DNA of 64,000 nucleotides from the NCBI RefSeq assembly GCF_041807705.1, contig NZ_JBGTYY010000005.1, positions 29,922 to 93,921 on the forward strand, given 5' to 3'. Shown here piece after piece: positions 16,842-25,918 of this stretch. This DNA is from Mannheimia sp041807705 (GTDB lineage: Bacteria > Pseudomonadota > Gammaproteobacteria > Enterobacterales > Pasteurellaceae). Positions within the stretch are counted from its first letter, which is position 1, and each line of letters begins with the position of its first letter. The translations under genes were made by a program, and so were the position numbers. The notes under the pieces are model-generated. The model was not told where the DNA came from. It made no database searches and saw nothing but the letters and a program-made list of their open reading frames with translations.

Positions 16842-17405
16842 ATGATGAAAAAATTAATTAAATTCTCTGCTTTGTCTTTCGTTATCTCTGCAGCTTTAAT
16901 AACGCACTCACAAAAAGCGTTTGCTGTATCTCCAGCAAATCCTGCTGATATCGAAAAATATCTTATTAAAAGCCCTTATATGGATTTTCAAGTGACTATT
17001 AATCGAGCGATGATAGTAAACTCAATTAAATCTGAATATGAACTCAATGAAATACAACGTGCGTGTTTAGGTAGCATCGAGGGTAATCCAAACTATCTAG
17101 AAGTACTTGAGCCATATTTTAAAGGTATCTTGACTGAAGAAGAAATTAAAGAAGCTGATGATTTCTTTGCAACCAGTGCTGGACAAAAACTTGCTGAAGT
17201 TCTATTACGTCAAGCGGGTTATGAGAACTTACCACCATTTATTCCACCAACAGCAGAAGAAAAAGAAGAAATTGTTAAAGCTACTACCAAACCATTCTTT
17301 GTAAAAACAAAAGCAGACACAGATGCAATGAGCGAAGAAGATGCAATTAAGTTTACATTACCTATTTATGAAAAAGAGATAGCTCGTTGCAAAATTTCTT
17401 CGTAA
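16842..17405 (+). CDS. Exported protein of unknown function, downstream of a GATAA repeat
   Basis: 187 residues with a signal peptide (MMKKLIKFSALSFVISAALITHSQKAFA; cleavage likely after AFA near residue 28). The mature protein is acidic and mostly helical, with two cysteines (RACLGS and ARCKISS) that could form a disulfide. The segment EADDFFATSAGQKLAEVLLRQAGY is reminiscent of DUF2059-like periplasmic proteins, but I cannot assign a family. AAGGA (16828-16832) supports the start; ATG at 16845 is an alternative. Placed alone between two terminators, with a simple-sequence repeat upstream, it may be variably expressed. Confidence 0.8.
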   Translation: MMKKLIKFSALSFVISAALITHSQKAFAVSPANPADIEKYLIKSPYMDFQVTINRAMIVNSIKSEYELNEIQRACLGSIEGNPNYLEVLEPYFKGILTEEEIKEADDFFATSAGQKLAEVLLRQAGYENLPPFIPPTAEEKEEIVKATTKPFFVKTKADTDAMSEEDAIKFTLPIYEKEIARCKISS

Positions 17406-17410
17406 AAAAC

Positions 17411-17440
17411 AAAATTACCGCTTACAAGCGGTAATTTTTT
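17411..17440. terminator. Bidirectional terminator between convergent genes
   Basis: Perfect 12-bp stem AAATTACCGCTT / AAGCGGTAATTT with a 2-base loop and T/A runs on both sides. It serves the exported-protein gene (plus) and the 17456-18253 gene (minus). Confidence 0.88.
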
Positions 17441-17455
17441 CTCAAAAATTTGCAA

Positions 17456-18253
17456 TTAGTGCAGCCATTCTGCTTTTTCTACTGGAGAGTAACGGCTGCC
17501 ATTATATTTTAATCGCACTTTTTCTTGGCGATAGTTTTCTGATTTTAACTCCCTGCCTATATCATAAAACCCCGTACTCCAGATATGTTGGGTAATATCC
17601 GCTTTGACAATAATATCATTGAAGCCGTTGGTCTGTTTGTTATCCATTTGCAATACCAAGTTTGTCGTTTCCGTTTTGGTTTCTTTATCATCTAAAATAG
17701 ACCAAAAAGCCATCGGATAATCAAAAACAAGTTTTAACTTTTCTTTTTCCGGCACAAATAACATCAAATGATCATTTGCAGAATACTCAGGAGCACTTGG
17801 ACCACGAGCAGCGTTATTAAACCTCACGCCGAAAGCTCTTACTTTATCGTTTAAAATGTAACGGACGGTATCAATTTTAAGGCTATCAGCATTCACATTA
17901 AGAGCAGCGTCTATCTCCATTTCCTTTGCCCACGATTGCAATATCGAATTTTCATTCACACGGGCAACAAACAACGTCCATTTCGGCGTATTTTCGTGAT
18001 CGTCTTGATAATTTTCTTTGCTGTATTTAGGTTCTATAACCGCATAACTCACTAAGGTTTCCGCTGAATTGTTAGGAGCAGTTTTACAGGCAGAGGCTAA
18101 AGCACGAGCAGAAAGTTGCTCTTGAGCAATCTTAAAATGATGAGCAATCATTTGATGTTGTTGCTCAGCACAAATCTGAGTGTGATTACCTTCATCTGCA
18201 TTGATTGGAGTTGTAAGCGTAAGTAAGAGAGCCAAAGGGAATATCTTTTTCAT
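17456..18253 (-). CDS. Exported protein of unknown function
   Basis: 265 residues with a signal peptide (MKKIFPLALLLTLTTPINA, cut near residue 19). The mature part is rich in beta-type stretches (WTLFVARVNENS, TVRYILNDKVRAFGVRF, HLMLFVPEKEKLKLVFDYPMAFW, TTNLVLQMDN) and has two cysteines, CAEQQ and SACKTA. I recognise no catalytic motif or family. It is a single gene on the minus strand, downstream of the DppA-like gene by about 110 bases, and probably periplasmic. Confidence 0.75.
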   Translation of the reverse strand: MKKIFPLALLLTLTTPINADEGNHTQICAEQQHQMIAHHFKIAQEQLSARALASACKTAPNNSAETLVSYAVIEPKYSKENYQDDHENTPKWTLFVARVNENSILQSWAKEMEIDAALNVNADSLKIDTVRYILNDKVRAFGVRFNNAARGPSAPEYSANDHLMLFVPEKEKLKLVFDYPMAFWSILDDKETKTETTNLVLQMDNKQTNGFNDIIVKADITQHIWSTGFYDIGRELKSENYRQEKVRLKYNGSRYSPVEKAEWLH

Positions 18254-18361
18254 ATATCTTATCCGTATAGACAGAAAGGTAGCTCATTCTAAAAGAAAAG
18301 CAGTCTATTCTCCACCGAACTTTGCAAAAAAGTGGCAAAAATAGACCGCTTGTATGACATA

Positions 18362-19957
18362 TTACTCCGCTAAACTCACCCCATAGAATGGTGTGTAACC
18401 AAACGGATTTTGCACAAAACCCTGAACTCTTTTACTTAATGGCACATAGTTGATAGCGTGAGCAAGAGGAATAAACGGCGTTTGTTCATTTACTATCTCT
18501 ACGGCTTGCTGATAGAGCTTAGCCCGCTCCTCACGGTTTTGAGCTTGAACGGCTGTGGCTAATAATCGCTCAAATTTCTCATCACTCCAACGTCCATAAT
18601 TTGTTCCCGGAATATTGGATTTGCTCAATAACGGGAAGAGGAAGTTATCGGGATCGCCGTTGCGACTTGTCCAACCATAAGTTCCGGCAAAAAATTCGCC
18701 TTCACGGGTGCGTTTATTAAAATCAGCCCATTCGTGGGTAACTAATTTGGCTTTTACCCCAATTTTTGCCCAATCCGCCTGAATAATTTCAGCCGTTCGA
18801 CGAGGATTTGGATTTGAAGGACGTACAACCGGTTGCACCCAAATTTCTGTTTCAAAGCCGTCTGCAAAACCAGCTTCCACCAGCAGAGATTTTGCTTTTT
18901 CTAAGTTAAATTCATATTGTGGCAACTCAGCGTTATAGCCTAATACCGCATTAGGGAACGGATTAATGGCAACGCTTCCCCCCCCTTGATAAATCGCCTC
19001 AACAATGGTTTTCTTGTCTGTTGCATAATGCAATGCTTGGCGAACTTTGGCATTATTTAAAGCAGGCTTGGTATTATTTAAGCCGATATAAGCTAAATTT
19101 AGCCCTTCCCTTGCTAATAAATTGACTTTTGGATCTTGCTTCATTTGAGCAATATCCGAAATATTCGGGAAATCAATCACATCGCATTCACCAGCTTTTA
19201 ATTTTGCATAGCGTGTGCCTGCATCGGGCGTGATACTAAAAACAAGCCTATCAAACTTTGCTTTTCCCTCAAAGTAATCCGCATTTGCGGTATAACGAAC
19301 ATCTTGATCGGTTTGATATGCTTGGAAAATAAACGGCCCTGTACCGATTGGGATTTGATCAAGCAATTCAGGCTTACCCTCTGCAAGTAATTTATCCGCA
19401 TATTCTTTTGAATAAATGGAGAGGAAATCCATAGCAACGGTGGTTAAAAATGGCGTATTTGGCTGATGTAATGTAATTTTCACGGCATGTTCATCAATTT
19501 TTTCTACCGACTTCAAAATTTTCGGCAGGTTCATCCAGTGATAGTAAAAATATGTGCCGTCTGATACCTTATGATATGGGTGGTTAGCATCTAACTGACG
19601 CTTAAATGAAAATAGTACATCATCAGCATTTAAAGGGCGTGTTGGTGTAAAAGTTTTATTTGAATGGAATTTAACATCTTTCCTTAAATGAAAAAGGTAA
19701 GTTAAACCATCTTCACTGATTTCCCATTTTTCAGCCAAACTTGGCTCAACAGTTAATTCACCATCTTTAAACTTCAACAGGCGGTTATAAATTTGCTGAG
19801 AGCTGGCGTTGAAATCGTTAGCATCATTGGTAATAGCAGGGCTTAGTTTCATTGGAGGTGTTGCAACACAGTTAATTAATGTATTCGCTGGGGCTGCCAA
19901 CACCAAAGAGCTTGAATCCAATAACAAAACACTTAACATTGATTTAGAAAAACGCAT
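18362..19957 (-). CDS. ABC transporter periplasmic binding protein, DppA-like (family 5)
   Basis: 531-residue cluster-5 binding protein resembling E. coli DppA: NAKVRQALHYATDKKTIVEAIYQGG, RLVFSITPDAGTRYAKLKAGECDV, RPSNPNPRRTAEIIQADWAKIGVKAKLVTHEW and GWTSRNGDPDNF are shared landmarks. A signal peptide precedes the mature start APANTLINC. Ligand could be a dipeptide, a cationic peptide (SapA) or heme (HbpA of Haemophilus is in the same family). No permease or ATPase gene is adjacent, so it must work with a transporter encoded elsewhere. It is monocistronic. Confidence 0.85.
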   Translation of the reverse strand: MRFSKSMLSVLLLDSSSLVLAAPANTLINCVATPPMKLSPAITNDANDFNASSQQIYNRLLKFKDGELTVEPSLAEKWEISEDGLTYLFHLRKDVKFHSNKTFTPTRPLNADDVLFSFKRQLDANHPYHKVSDGTYFYYHWMNLPKILKSVEKIDEHAVKITLHQPNTPFLTTVAMDFLSIYSKEYADKLLAEGKPELLDQIPIGTGPFIFQAYQTDQDVRYTANADYFEGKAKFDRLVFSITPDAGTRYAKLKAGECDVIDFPNISDIAQMKQDPKVNLLAREGLNLAYIGLNNTKPALNNAKVRQALHYATDKKTIVEAIYQGGGSVAINPFPNAVLGYNAELPQYEFNLEKAKSLLVEAGFADGFETEIWVQPVVRPSNPNPRRTAEIIQADWAKIGVKAKLVTHEWADFNKRTREGEFFAGTYGWTSRNGDPDNFLFPLLSKSNIPGTNYGRWSDEKFERLLATAVQAQNREERAKLYQQAVEIVNEQTPFIPLAHAINYVPLSKRVQGFVQNPFGYTPFYGVSLAE

Positions 19958-20112
19958 AAATACTCCTCAATAGTTTATTTTAAGCTAACTTACTTGGCTT
20001 TTTGTTGTTTGCAAAATAACCAAAAGTTATAAAATATAATCTTTAGAATAATCGCTTGCAAAGCACGTTTTCTTAGCTAGAATAGCCAAAAATTATTTAT
20101 AAGAGAGCTATT

Positions 20113-20553
20113 ATGACATCTATTTGCATTATCACAGGCAGCACCTTAGGCGGTGCGGAATATGTTGCAGACCACATTAATGATGTATTAACCGAGCAAG
20201 GCTTTGAAGTAGAATTACACAACCAAGCAACCCTTTCAGATATTGAAGGGAAATCACATTTAATTGTGGTTACCTCTACACACGGAGCAGGCGAATTGCC
20301 CGAAAATATTCAACCTTTATTTGACGATTTAGCGAATAGCACGTCTGATTTCAACTCAATGAAATTTGGCGTTATTGGCTTAGGCAGCACTGATTACGAT
20401 ACATTCTGCAATGCGGTAAATATTGTTGAAGATGCCTTAAAAGCGAAAGGGGCAAATCAAGTGTGTGAATCTTTACGCATTGATGTGGTCAATAATTTTG
20501 ATCACGATACCACCGCAGAAGAGTGGTTACCGTTTTTTGTAGAAAGTTTATAG
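20113..20553 (+). CDS. mioC: MioC, flavodoxin-like FMN protein
   Basis: 146 residues, the length of E. coli MioC (147). The FMN phosphate loop is ITGSTLGGAEYVADH (residues 7-21); the other flavin loops are STHGAGELPENI and GLGSTDYDTFCNA. MioC is an electron carrier linked to biotin synthase activity. In E. coli it flanks oriC, but here it lies 20 kb away from the predicted origin and next to a DUF1232-like gene. Start well supported by the N-terminal match and an AGAG just upstream. Confidence 0.95.
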   Translation: MTSICIITGSTLGGAEYVADHINDVLTEQGFEVELHNQATLSDIEGKSHLIVVTSTHGAGELPENIQPLFDDLANSTSDFNSMKFGVIGLGSTDYDTFCNAVNIVEDALKAKGANQVCESLRIDVVNNFDHDTTAEEWLPFFVESL

Positions 20554-20561
20554 GAACACAA

Positions 20562-20741
20562 ATGAGCAGAATCCAAACAAAATCCCCAACTAACAAAATA
20601 AAATGGATTAAGATTGCAATTATCTTAATTTATATGTTCAGCCCTGTTGATATTCTGCCTGAAGCAATTCTAGGCCCGCTTGGATTGGTTGATGATGCCG
20701 CAGCACTAATGCTGTTGATTAAAACTATTTTGGACAAGTAG
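20562..20741 (+). CDS. Small DUF1232 (YkvA-like) membrane protein
   Basis: 59-residue protein; the ATG at 20562 has AGGA (20552-20555) upstream and begins 9 bases after the mioC stop, so the two are probably co-transcribed. One hydrophobic segment (IKIAIILIYMFSPVDILPEAILGPLGLVDDAAALMLLIK, residues 17-55) contains the YxxSPxDxxPE...G..DD pattern of DUF1232. The function of the family is unknown. Confidence 0.8.
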   Translation: MSRIQTKSPTNKIKWIKIAIILIYMFSPVDILPEAILGPLGLVDDAAALMLLIKTILDK

Positions 20742-20763
20742 TTTGTAAAAAATCAGGAAAAAA

Positions 20764-20800
20764 TGACCGCTTGTAATTTAAGTTTACAAGCGGTTATTTT
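20764..20800. terminator. Terminator between mioC unit and araA (paired uptake words)
   Basis: Stem ACCGCTTGTAA / TTACAAGCGGT with a 7-base loop, T-rich on the plus side and A-rich on the other, serving convergent transcripts. Confidence 0.85.
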
Positions 20801-20814
20801 ATAAAACGCACTCT

Positions 20815-22311
20815 TTACTTAGCAAATTTATATGCTAAATCATTCCAGCGTAATTCATTTTTAAGTTGTGGTAGTTCCGTTTTTTCATTGATGTGAATAA
20901 ATTCAATACCAAAATATTCTGCAAAAGTACGAAGCATATCCGCATCAATATCTAAACTATAAGCACTGTGATGAGCTCCGCCTGCTAAAATCCACGCTTG
21001 TGTGCCAACATCAAAGTTAGGTTGAAGTTTCCAGAATGCGTGTCCAACAGGTAAATTTGGCATTTGGTTTGGTGCGTCGATAGCATCTAAATCCGCTACC
21101 ACCATTCTGAAACGCTCACCCATATCAACCACTGTTGCATTAACCGCTTTACCAGCCTTTCCGCTGAAAATTAAACGAACAGGGTCAGCTTTACCGCCAA
21201 TGCCAAGAGGTCTAATTGCTAACTTCGATTTTTCTTTCGCTATTGATGGGCAAACTTCAAGCATATGAGCCCCTAGCACGACTTGGTTTTTCTCATCTAA
21301 GTCGTAGGTGTAATCTTCCATAAAAGACGAACCATTTGGTAAGCCATATCCCATTACTTTAACGGCACGCACAAGAGCAGCGGTTTTCCAATCGCCCTCG
21401 CCACCAAAACCATAACCTTGTTCCATTAAGCGTTGTACCGCTAAGCCGGGTAATTGTTTAATGCCATTTAAGTTTTGGAAGTTATCGGTAAAGGCTTTAA
21501 ATCCGCCATTATCCAAGAAGGTTTTTAAGCCAATTTCAATACGAGCTGAATATTCTAATGATTCTCTTGCTGAACCTTTTTCTTTCAAGCTCTCTTCAAC
21601 ATTATACAAGCGGTCATATTCTGCCAATAATTTGCGAACATCTTCATCAGAGATAGCATCAATCGCTTCTGCCAGTTCATAAACGCCATAACCATTCACG
21701 CTGTAACCAAAGACTTTTTGAGCTTCTACTTTATCGCCCTCTGTTACTGCAACTTCTCGCATATTATCGCCAAATCGAGCAATCTTAAGTTGTTTATGAT
21801 CGTAAATTGCAACCGCCACACGCATCCAACGATTGAATTTATCTAATACGCTTTCATCTTGCCAATGCCCTACAACTATCGTTCTTGGTAAACGTAGGCG
21901 AGAGACAAGGAAACCAAATTCACGATCACCGTGAGCGGTCTGGTGCAAATTCATATAATCCATATCAATTTTATCCCACGGAATATGGCGATTAAATTGA
22001 GTATGGAACTGCACTAAAGGTTTAGAGAATGCTTGTAGCCCTGCAATCCACATTTTGGCTGGTGAGAAGGTGTGCATCCACGCAATCGCACCGATACAGT
22101 TTTCTTGATTATTCGCTTCCTTACATACAGCAAACACTTCTTCAGGTGTTGTTGCAACAGGTTTTAGTTTGATTTTGACAAACGGATTTTGTTGATTAAG
22201 GTAATCGACAATTTCCGCTGCATCTTTTTCTACTTGTTTTAACGCTTCAGCCCCATATAAATGTTGGCTACCAACAATAAACCAAGCCTCGAGTGATTTA
22301 ATAAATTCCAT
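20815..22311 (-). CDS. araA: AraA, L-arabinose isomerase
   Basis: Mn-dependent isomerase of 498 residues (E. coli 500) turning L-arabinose into L-ribulose. Recognisable segments are WFIVGSQHLYG at residue 11, GAIAWMHTFSPAKMWI, LHQTAHGDREFGFL, GYGFGGEGDWKTAALVRA (catalytic Glu) and GGAHHSAYSLDID (metal His). It is the last gene of the minus-strand ara series, 10 bases after the kinase gene. The next pathway enzyme, AraD epimerase, is not present in this window. Confidence 0.98.
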   Translation of the reverse strand: MEFIKSLEAWFIVGSQHLYGAEALKQVEKDAAEIVDYLNQQNPFVKIKLKPVATTPEEVFAVCKEANNQENCIGAIAWMHTFSPAKMWIAGLQAFSKPLVQFHTQFNRHIPWDKIDMDYMNLHQTAHGDREFGFLVSRLRLPRTIVVGHWQDESVLDKFNRWMRVAVAIYDHKQLKIARFGDNMREVAVTEGDKVEAQKVFGYSVNGYGVYELAEAIDAISDEDVRKLLAEYDRLYNVEESLKEKGSARESLEYSARIEIGLKTFLDNGGFKAFTDNFQNLNGIKQLPGLAVQRLMEQGYGFGGEGDWKTAALVRAVKVMGYGLPNGSSFMEDYTYDLDEKNQVVLGAHMLEVCPSIAKEKSKLAIRPLGIGGKADPVRLIFSGKAGKAVNATVVDMGERFRMVVADLDAIDAPNQMPNLPVGHAFWKLQPNFDVGTQAWILAGGAHHSAYSLDIDADMLRTFAEYFGIEFIHINEKTELPQLKNELRWNDLAYKFAK

Positions 22312-22321
22312 CAGAAAACTC

Positions 22322-23920
22322 CTATTCTTTAAATGCTAAAACGGCTTCTTTTACTACTCCTAGTCCTTTTTTATAACGTTGCATAAAGGCATCAAAACCT
22401 GCTGAGATTTCCGCATCAGGCTCTGCAACAGAAACAGAAGTAGTATTAAAAATTTGATGATTGAGATAATCGTCTAACGAAATCCCTTTTTGATGTTCAT
22501 TGAGATAATTAGCTAATAATGCAATGCCCCAAGCACCGCCTTCACTTGCGGTTTGCATTGTGGCAATAGGTACATCTAGGGCAGAAGCTAAGAATTTTTG
22601 AGCGACATTTTCAGTTTTAAAAATACCGCCGTGTCCAAGAATTTGCGTAATTTCCACCATTTCTTGCTGCATTAAAATATCCATTCCAATCTTCATTGCC
22701 GCAAATGCTGTGTAGAGATGAACTCGCATAAAATTCGCTAAATTAAAATTCGCATTGGCGGGGTGCATAAAGGTAGGGCAACCTTCTGATAACCCCACGA
22801 TATGCTCGCCCGAATAAAATCCATAAGAGAGTAAATTACCGCAATCGGCATCTCCCTCTAAGGCTTTTAAAAAGAGAGTTTGGTATAAGGTATCTGTATC
22901 ACAAGATAAATTGAGAGCTGACAAGGTTTCTTTAAATAATCCAACCCACGCATTAATATCTGAAGAACAGTTATTAGAATGAGCCATAGCAACTAACTTA
23001 CCTGTTGGTGTTGTGACCATATCCAATTCTTCATACACTTTTGAGAGCTCTTTCTGTAGTACGATCATCGCAAAAGCAGAAGTTCCTGCGGAAATATTGC
23101 CTGTTTTCTCAGAAATACTATTGGTTGCGACCATTCCCGTGCCAGCATCGCCTTCAGGTGGGCAAAGTATAGAACCCGCTTTTAATGAACCTGTTGGATC
23201 AAGCAATAATGCTCCTTTCTCGGTTAAAATGCCTGCTTTTTCGCCTGCTACTAACACTTTCGGTAAGATATCTGATAAAGACCAACCAAATTGTTTATCT
23301 TTAATCAGTTCATCGAATTGAGAAAGCATTTGAGCATTGTAGTTTTGCGTAGCTAAGTCTATCGGGAACATACCTGACGCATCGCCAATACCTAACACTT
23401 TTTCGCCCGTTAATTGCCAGTGCACATAACCTGCTAAGGTTGTTATAAAATTAACCTCAGGTAGATGTTCTTCCTTATTCAAAATAGCTTGATAGAGATG
23501 AGCAATACTCCAACGTTGTGGAATATTATAGTTAAAGAGTTGAGTTAATTGATGAGAGGCTTCAGCAGTGAAATTATTTCTCCAAGTGCGGAATGGCACA
23601 AGCAACTCATTTTGTTGATTAAACGCTAAATAGCCGTGCATCATCGCACTAATGCCAATATTGGCTATTTTTTGCAATGGTTGCCCATATTGCTGCTGCA
23701 CATTTTCGGATAATGCTTTGTAAGCAGCTTGAACGCCCGTCCAAACTTCGTCTAAAGGATAAGTCCAAACACCATCGACAAAATGATTTTCCCAATTAAA
23801 TCCGCCAACAGAAAGAATATCGCCTTTCTCATCAATTAAAACAGCCTTAATGCGGGTTGAACCAAATTCAATGCCTAGAGAAACCTTTCCTTCAGTAATG
23901 GCTTTTTGTGCTTCTGACAT
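22322..23920 (-). CDS. FGGY-family kinase acting as ribulokinase (non-E. coli type)
   Basis: 532 residues with the two FGGY domains: LGIEFGSTRIKAVLID (phosphate loop 1, residues 15-30), GDAGTGMVATNS and GNISAGTSAFAMIVL (mid-protein), and QILGHGGIFKT (C-terminal ATP site). It is not the E. coli AraB type, which is about 566 residues and opens differently. It resembles the analogous kinase found beside araA in Bacteroides and some Firmicutes arabinose loci. By position between araC and araA it should phosphorylate L-ribulose. Its own AraC/CRP-type promoter lies in the 130-base gap upstream (23954-24046). Confidence 0.85.
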   Translation of the reverse strand: MSEAQKAITEGKVSLGIEFGSTRIKAVLIDEKGDILSVGGFNWENHFVDGVWTYPLDEVWTGVQAAYKALSENVQQQYGQPLQKIANIGISAMMHGYLAFNQQNELLVPFRTWRNNFTAEASHQLTQLFNYNIPQRWSIAHLYQAILNKEEHLPEVNFITTLAGYVHWQLTGEKVLGIGDASGMFPIDLATQNYNAQMLSQFDELIKDKQFGWSLSDILPKVLVAGEKAGILTEKGALLLDPTGSLKAGSILCPPEGDAGTGMVATNSISEKTGNISAGTSAFAMIVLQKELSKVYEELDMVTTPTGKLVAMAHSNNCSSDINAWVGLFKETLSALNLSCDTDTLYQTLFLKALEGDADCGNLLSYGFYSGEHIVGLSEGCPTFMHPANANFNLANFMRVHLYTAFAAMKIGMDILMQQEMVEITQILGHGGIFKTENVAQKFLASALDVPIATMQTASEGGAWGIALLANYLNEHQKGISLDDYLNHQIFNTTSVSVAEPDAEISAGFDAFMQRYKKGLGVVKEAVLAFKE

Positions 23921-23953
23921 AAAATACCCCCTAATAATATCTAATTGAGTGCT

Positions 23954-24046
23954 AGACTAACACCCAAATTTAAATAGAGTTAGGGGATAAACAGCTATTT
24001 ATATGGACAAAACAGCTACATCATTTTAAATGAGATTAAGATCACA
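23954..24046 (-). promoter_or_regulatory. pBAD-like control region: CRP site and two AraC half-sites
   Basis: On the minus strand, in order: a CRP-like TGTGA-N6-TCTCA (24046-24031); an AraC half-site TAGC-N7-TCCATA (24018-24002); and a second, TAGC-N7-CCCCTA (23997-23981), exactly 21 bp downstream in direct repeat. A weak -10-like TAGTCT follows at 23959-23954. Spacing and orientation copy the E. coli araBAD I1-I2 arrangement. It should drive the kinase and araA in response to arabinose. Confidence 0.8.
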
Positions 24047-24049
24047 ATT

Positions 24050-24904
24050 TTATCTCGAATCCCTAAACGCCGAAGGGCTTAGCCCTGTATAACGTTTAAA
24101 TAATCGAGTGAAATAGAGTTGATCGTCATAACCTAGCTGACGGGCAATATGATAAATAGGGGCGTTCGAGGTATGCAATAAGTGCCTTGCTCTTATCATT
24201 CTCTGTTCTTCTCGCCATTTCACAATACTTGTACCTACTTGTTCTACAAATAAATGAGTTAAACGAGAAGGAGATATGTGGATATATTCTGCTAATTCTT
24301 CAATTTTATGGTTTAAGTGAATATCTTGTGAGATTAAATTACACACATCTAATATTCTTGGCTCTATTTTCCTTTTTTGATTAGAAGGCTCTAGCTCAAT
24401 GCAGGTAATAATTAATTGTTCAAGTAAGCACATAGACATTGCTTCAGAAAACAAACGATTAGAGTTGTACTCTTTTTCAATTTGTTGAAATAAAGCCAAG
24501 ATATTTTGATATGTTTTCTGATCTGGAATAGTTAATCTGCCTACATTTTCAATAGTATCACTCCATTTTAACCAATCCTTCCATAAGGTTCTGGCTCTGA
24601 AATAAATCCATTGGTGATGCCAAGAATCAGAATCAGGAGAGCGTTGATAATCGTGAACGGCATTCGGTGGAAATAAAAGAAGATCACCAACATTGCAATC
24701 AAATTGGTGATCATTTTGGAAAACTGAACCTTTTCCTTTTATGGTTAAATTGAGAATATAACCATTCATTCCATTTGGACGGTAAATAGGAAAATCCAGT
24801 TCATTTGATTTTTCAATTTGGGTACAACCTGCCACTAAATAAGCATTAAAGTCATACCCGGGAAGTAAAGGATTAGTTTGTGAATCCTGTTTATGTTGAG
24901 GCAT
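24050..24904 (-). CDS. araC: AraC, arabinose-responsive transcriptional regulator
   Basis: Dual regulator binding L-arabinose. The start at 24904 gives 284 residues beginning MPQHKQDSQTNPLLPGYDFNAYLVAG, which aligns with the E. coli AraC opening; a longer frame would overlap araH. The cupin-like sensor domain includes GYILNLTIKGKG and GDLLLFPPNAVHDYQRSP. The C-terminal double HTH is complete (LAEYIHISPSRLTHLFVEQVG; IARQLGYDDQLYFTRLFKRYTGLSPSAFR). It is unusual that araC sits inside the operon, between the transporter and catabolic genes and on the same strand, instead of being divergent from the promoter it controls. Confidence 0.96.
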   Translation of the reverse strand: MPQHKQDSQTNPLLPGYDFNAYLVAGCTQIEKSNELDFPIYRPNGMNGYILNLTIKGKGSVFQNDHQFDCNVGDLLLFPPNAVHDYQRSPDSDSWHHQWIYFRARTLWKDWLKWSDTIENVGRLTIPDQKTYQNILALFQQIEKEYNSNRLFSEAMSMCLLEQLIITCIELEPSNQKRKIEPRILDVCNLISQDIHLNHKIEELAEYIHISPSRLTHLFVEQVGTSIVKWREEQRMIRARHLLHTSNAPIYHIARQLGYDDQLYFTRLFKRYTGLSPSAFRDSR

Positions 24905-24920
24905 TTTACCCCCGATAATT

Positions 24921-25892
24921 TTATCTAAATATTTTTTGTTTATATTTATCAAAAATTACCGCTGCCATCAAGATTAAACCACGCACAACATATTGAGCAA
25001 ATGGCGAAATATTGAGTAGGTTCATCACGTTTTCAATTGTACCTAGAATTAATACCCCAGCAATCACAAATGAAATTCGACCGACACCACCCGTTAATGA
25101 AACACCACCTAATACACAAGCAGAAATAGCGGTTAATTCAAAACCAACGGATGTCATTGGCTGACCACTTGTCATACGAGCAGCTAAGATAACCCCTGCA
25201 ATGGCTGAAATCATTCCTGATACTACGAAAATCATTAATTTTGTGCGATCAACATTAATCCCTGCCAATCTTGCTGCTTCTTGATTACCGCCAATAGCTA
25301 ATGTATTACGACCATAAGTGGTTTTACTGAGTAAGAAGCCAAAGATAATAAAGCAAATAACGGTAAACCAAATTGGAAGTGGTACACCTAAGAAATCTTG
25401 ATAACCAATTTCAAAAAATTCCTCTTTAGTAATACCTACCGCTTTACCATCAGAAATAATGTAACCTAAACCACGAGCAATCTGCATACTAGCAAGTGTT
25501 GTGATTAGAGAGTTAATTTTAAGTTTTGCAATAATAAAACCATTTAATAAGCCAACACCAATACCTAATCCTACACCTGCTAAAACTCCAATCCAAACAC
25601 TTTGAGTTTGATTGATAACTACCGCTGTTACAACACCTGCACAAGCAATTACAGAGGCTACAGATAAATCAATTTCGCCAGCAGCTAAACAGAATAACAT
25701 TCCGCACGCAACCATTCCGCTCATTGAAATAGCTAAACCGAGTCCTTTCATATTAATCGCTGTAGCAAAATTAGGTACAAAAATACAAGCGACAATAAAA
25801 ATAGCGAAGAAAATCAATAACATTCCATAAGCTGTCCAAATTCGATTAATTGGAGTCGCTGATTTTACATTTGTTGTTATTACATCTGACAT
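24921..25892 (-). CDS. araH: AraH, L-arabinose ABC transporter permease
   Basis: 323-residue inner-membrane permease with about 8-10 hydrophobic helices. Family landmarks are GMLFCLAAGEIDLSVASVIA, GLLNGFIIAKLKINSLITTLASM and CVLGGVSLTGGVGRISFVIAGVLILGTIENVMNLL, all near E. coli AraH. A GGGATT ribosome site precedes the ATG. It lies between araG and araC in the minus-strand series and pairs with the AraF receptor and AraG ATPase. Confidence 0.95.
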   Translation of the reverse strand: MSDVITTNVKSATPINRIWTAYGMLLIFFAIFIVACIFVPNFATAINMKGLGLAISMSGMVACGMLFCLAAGEIDLSVASVIACAGVVTAVVINQTQSVWIGVLAGVGLGIGVGLLNGFIIAKLKINSLITTLASMQIARGLGYIISDGKAVGITKEEFFEIGYQDFLGVPLPIWFTVICFIIFGFLLSKTTYGRNTLAIGGNQEAARLAGINVDRTKLMIFVVSGMISAIAGVILAARMTSGQPMTSVGFELTAISACVLGGVSLTGGVGRISFVIAGVLILGTIENVMNLLNISPFAQYVVRGLILMAAVIFDKYKQKIFR

Positions 25893-25918
25893 AATAAATC
25901 CCTCTGTCGGTAAAAATT

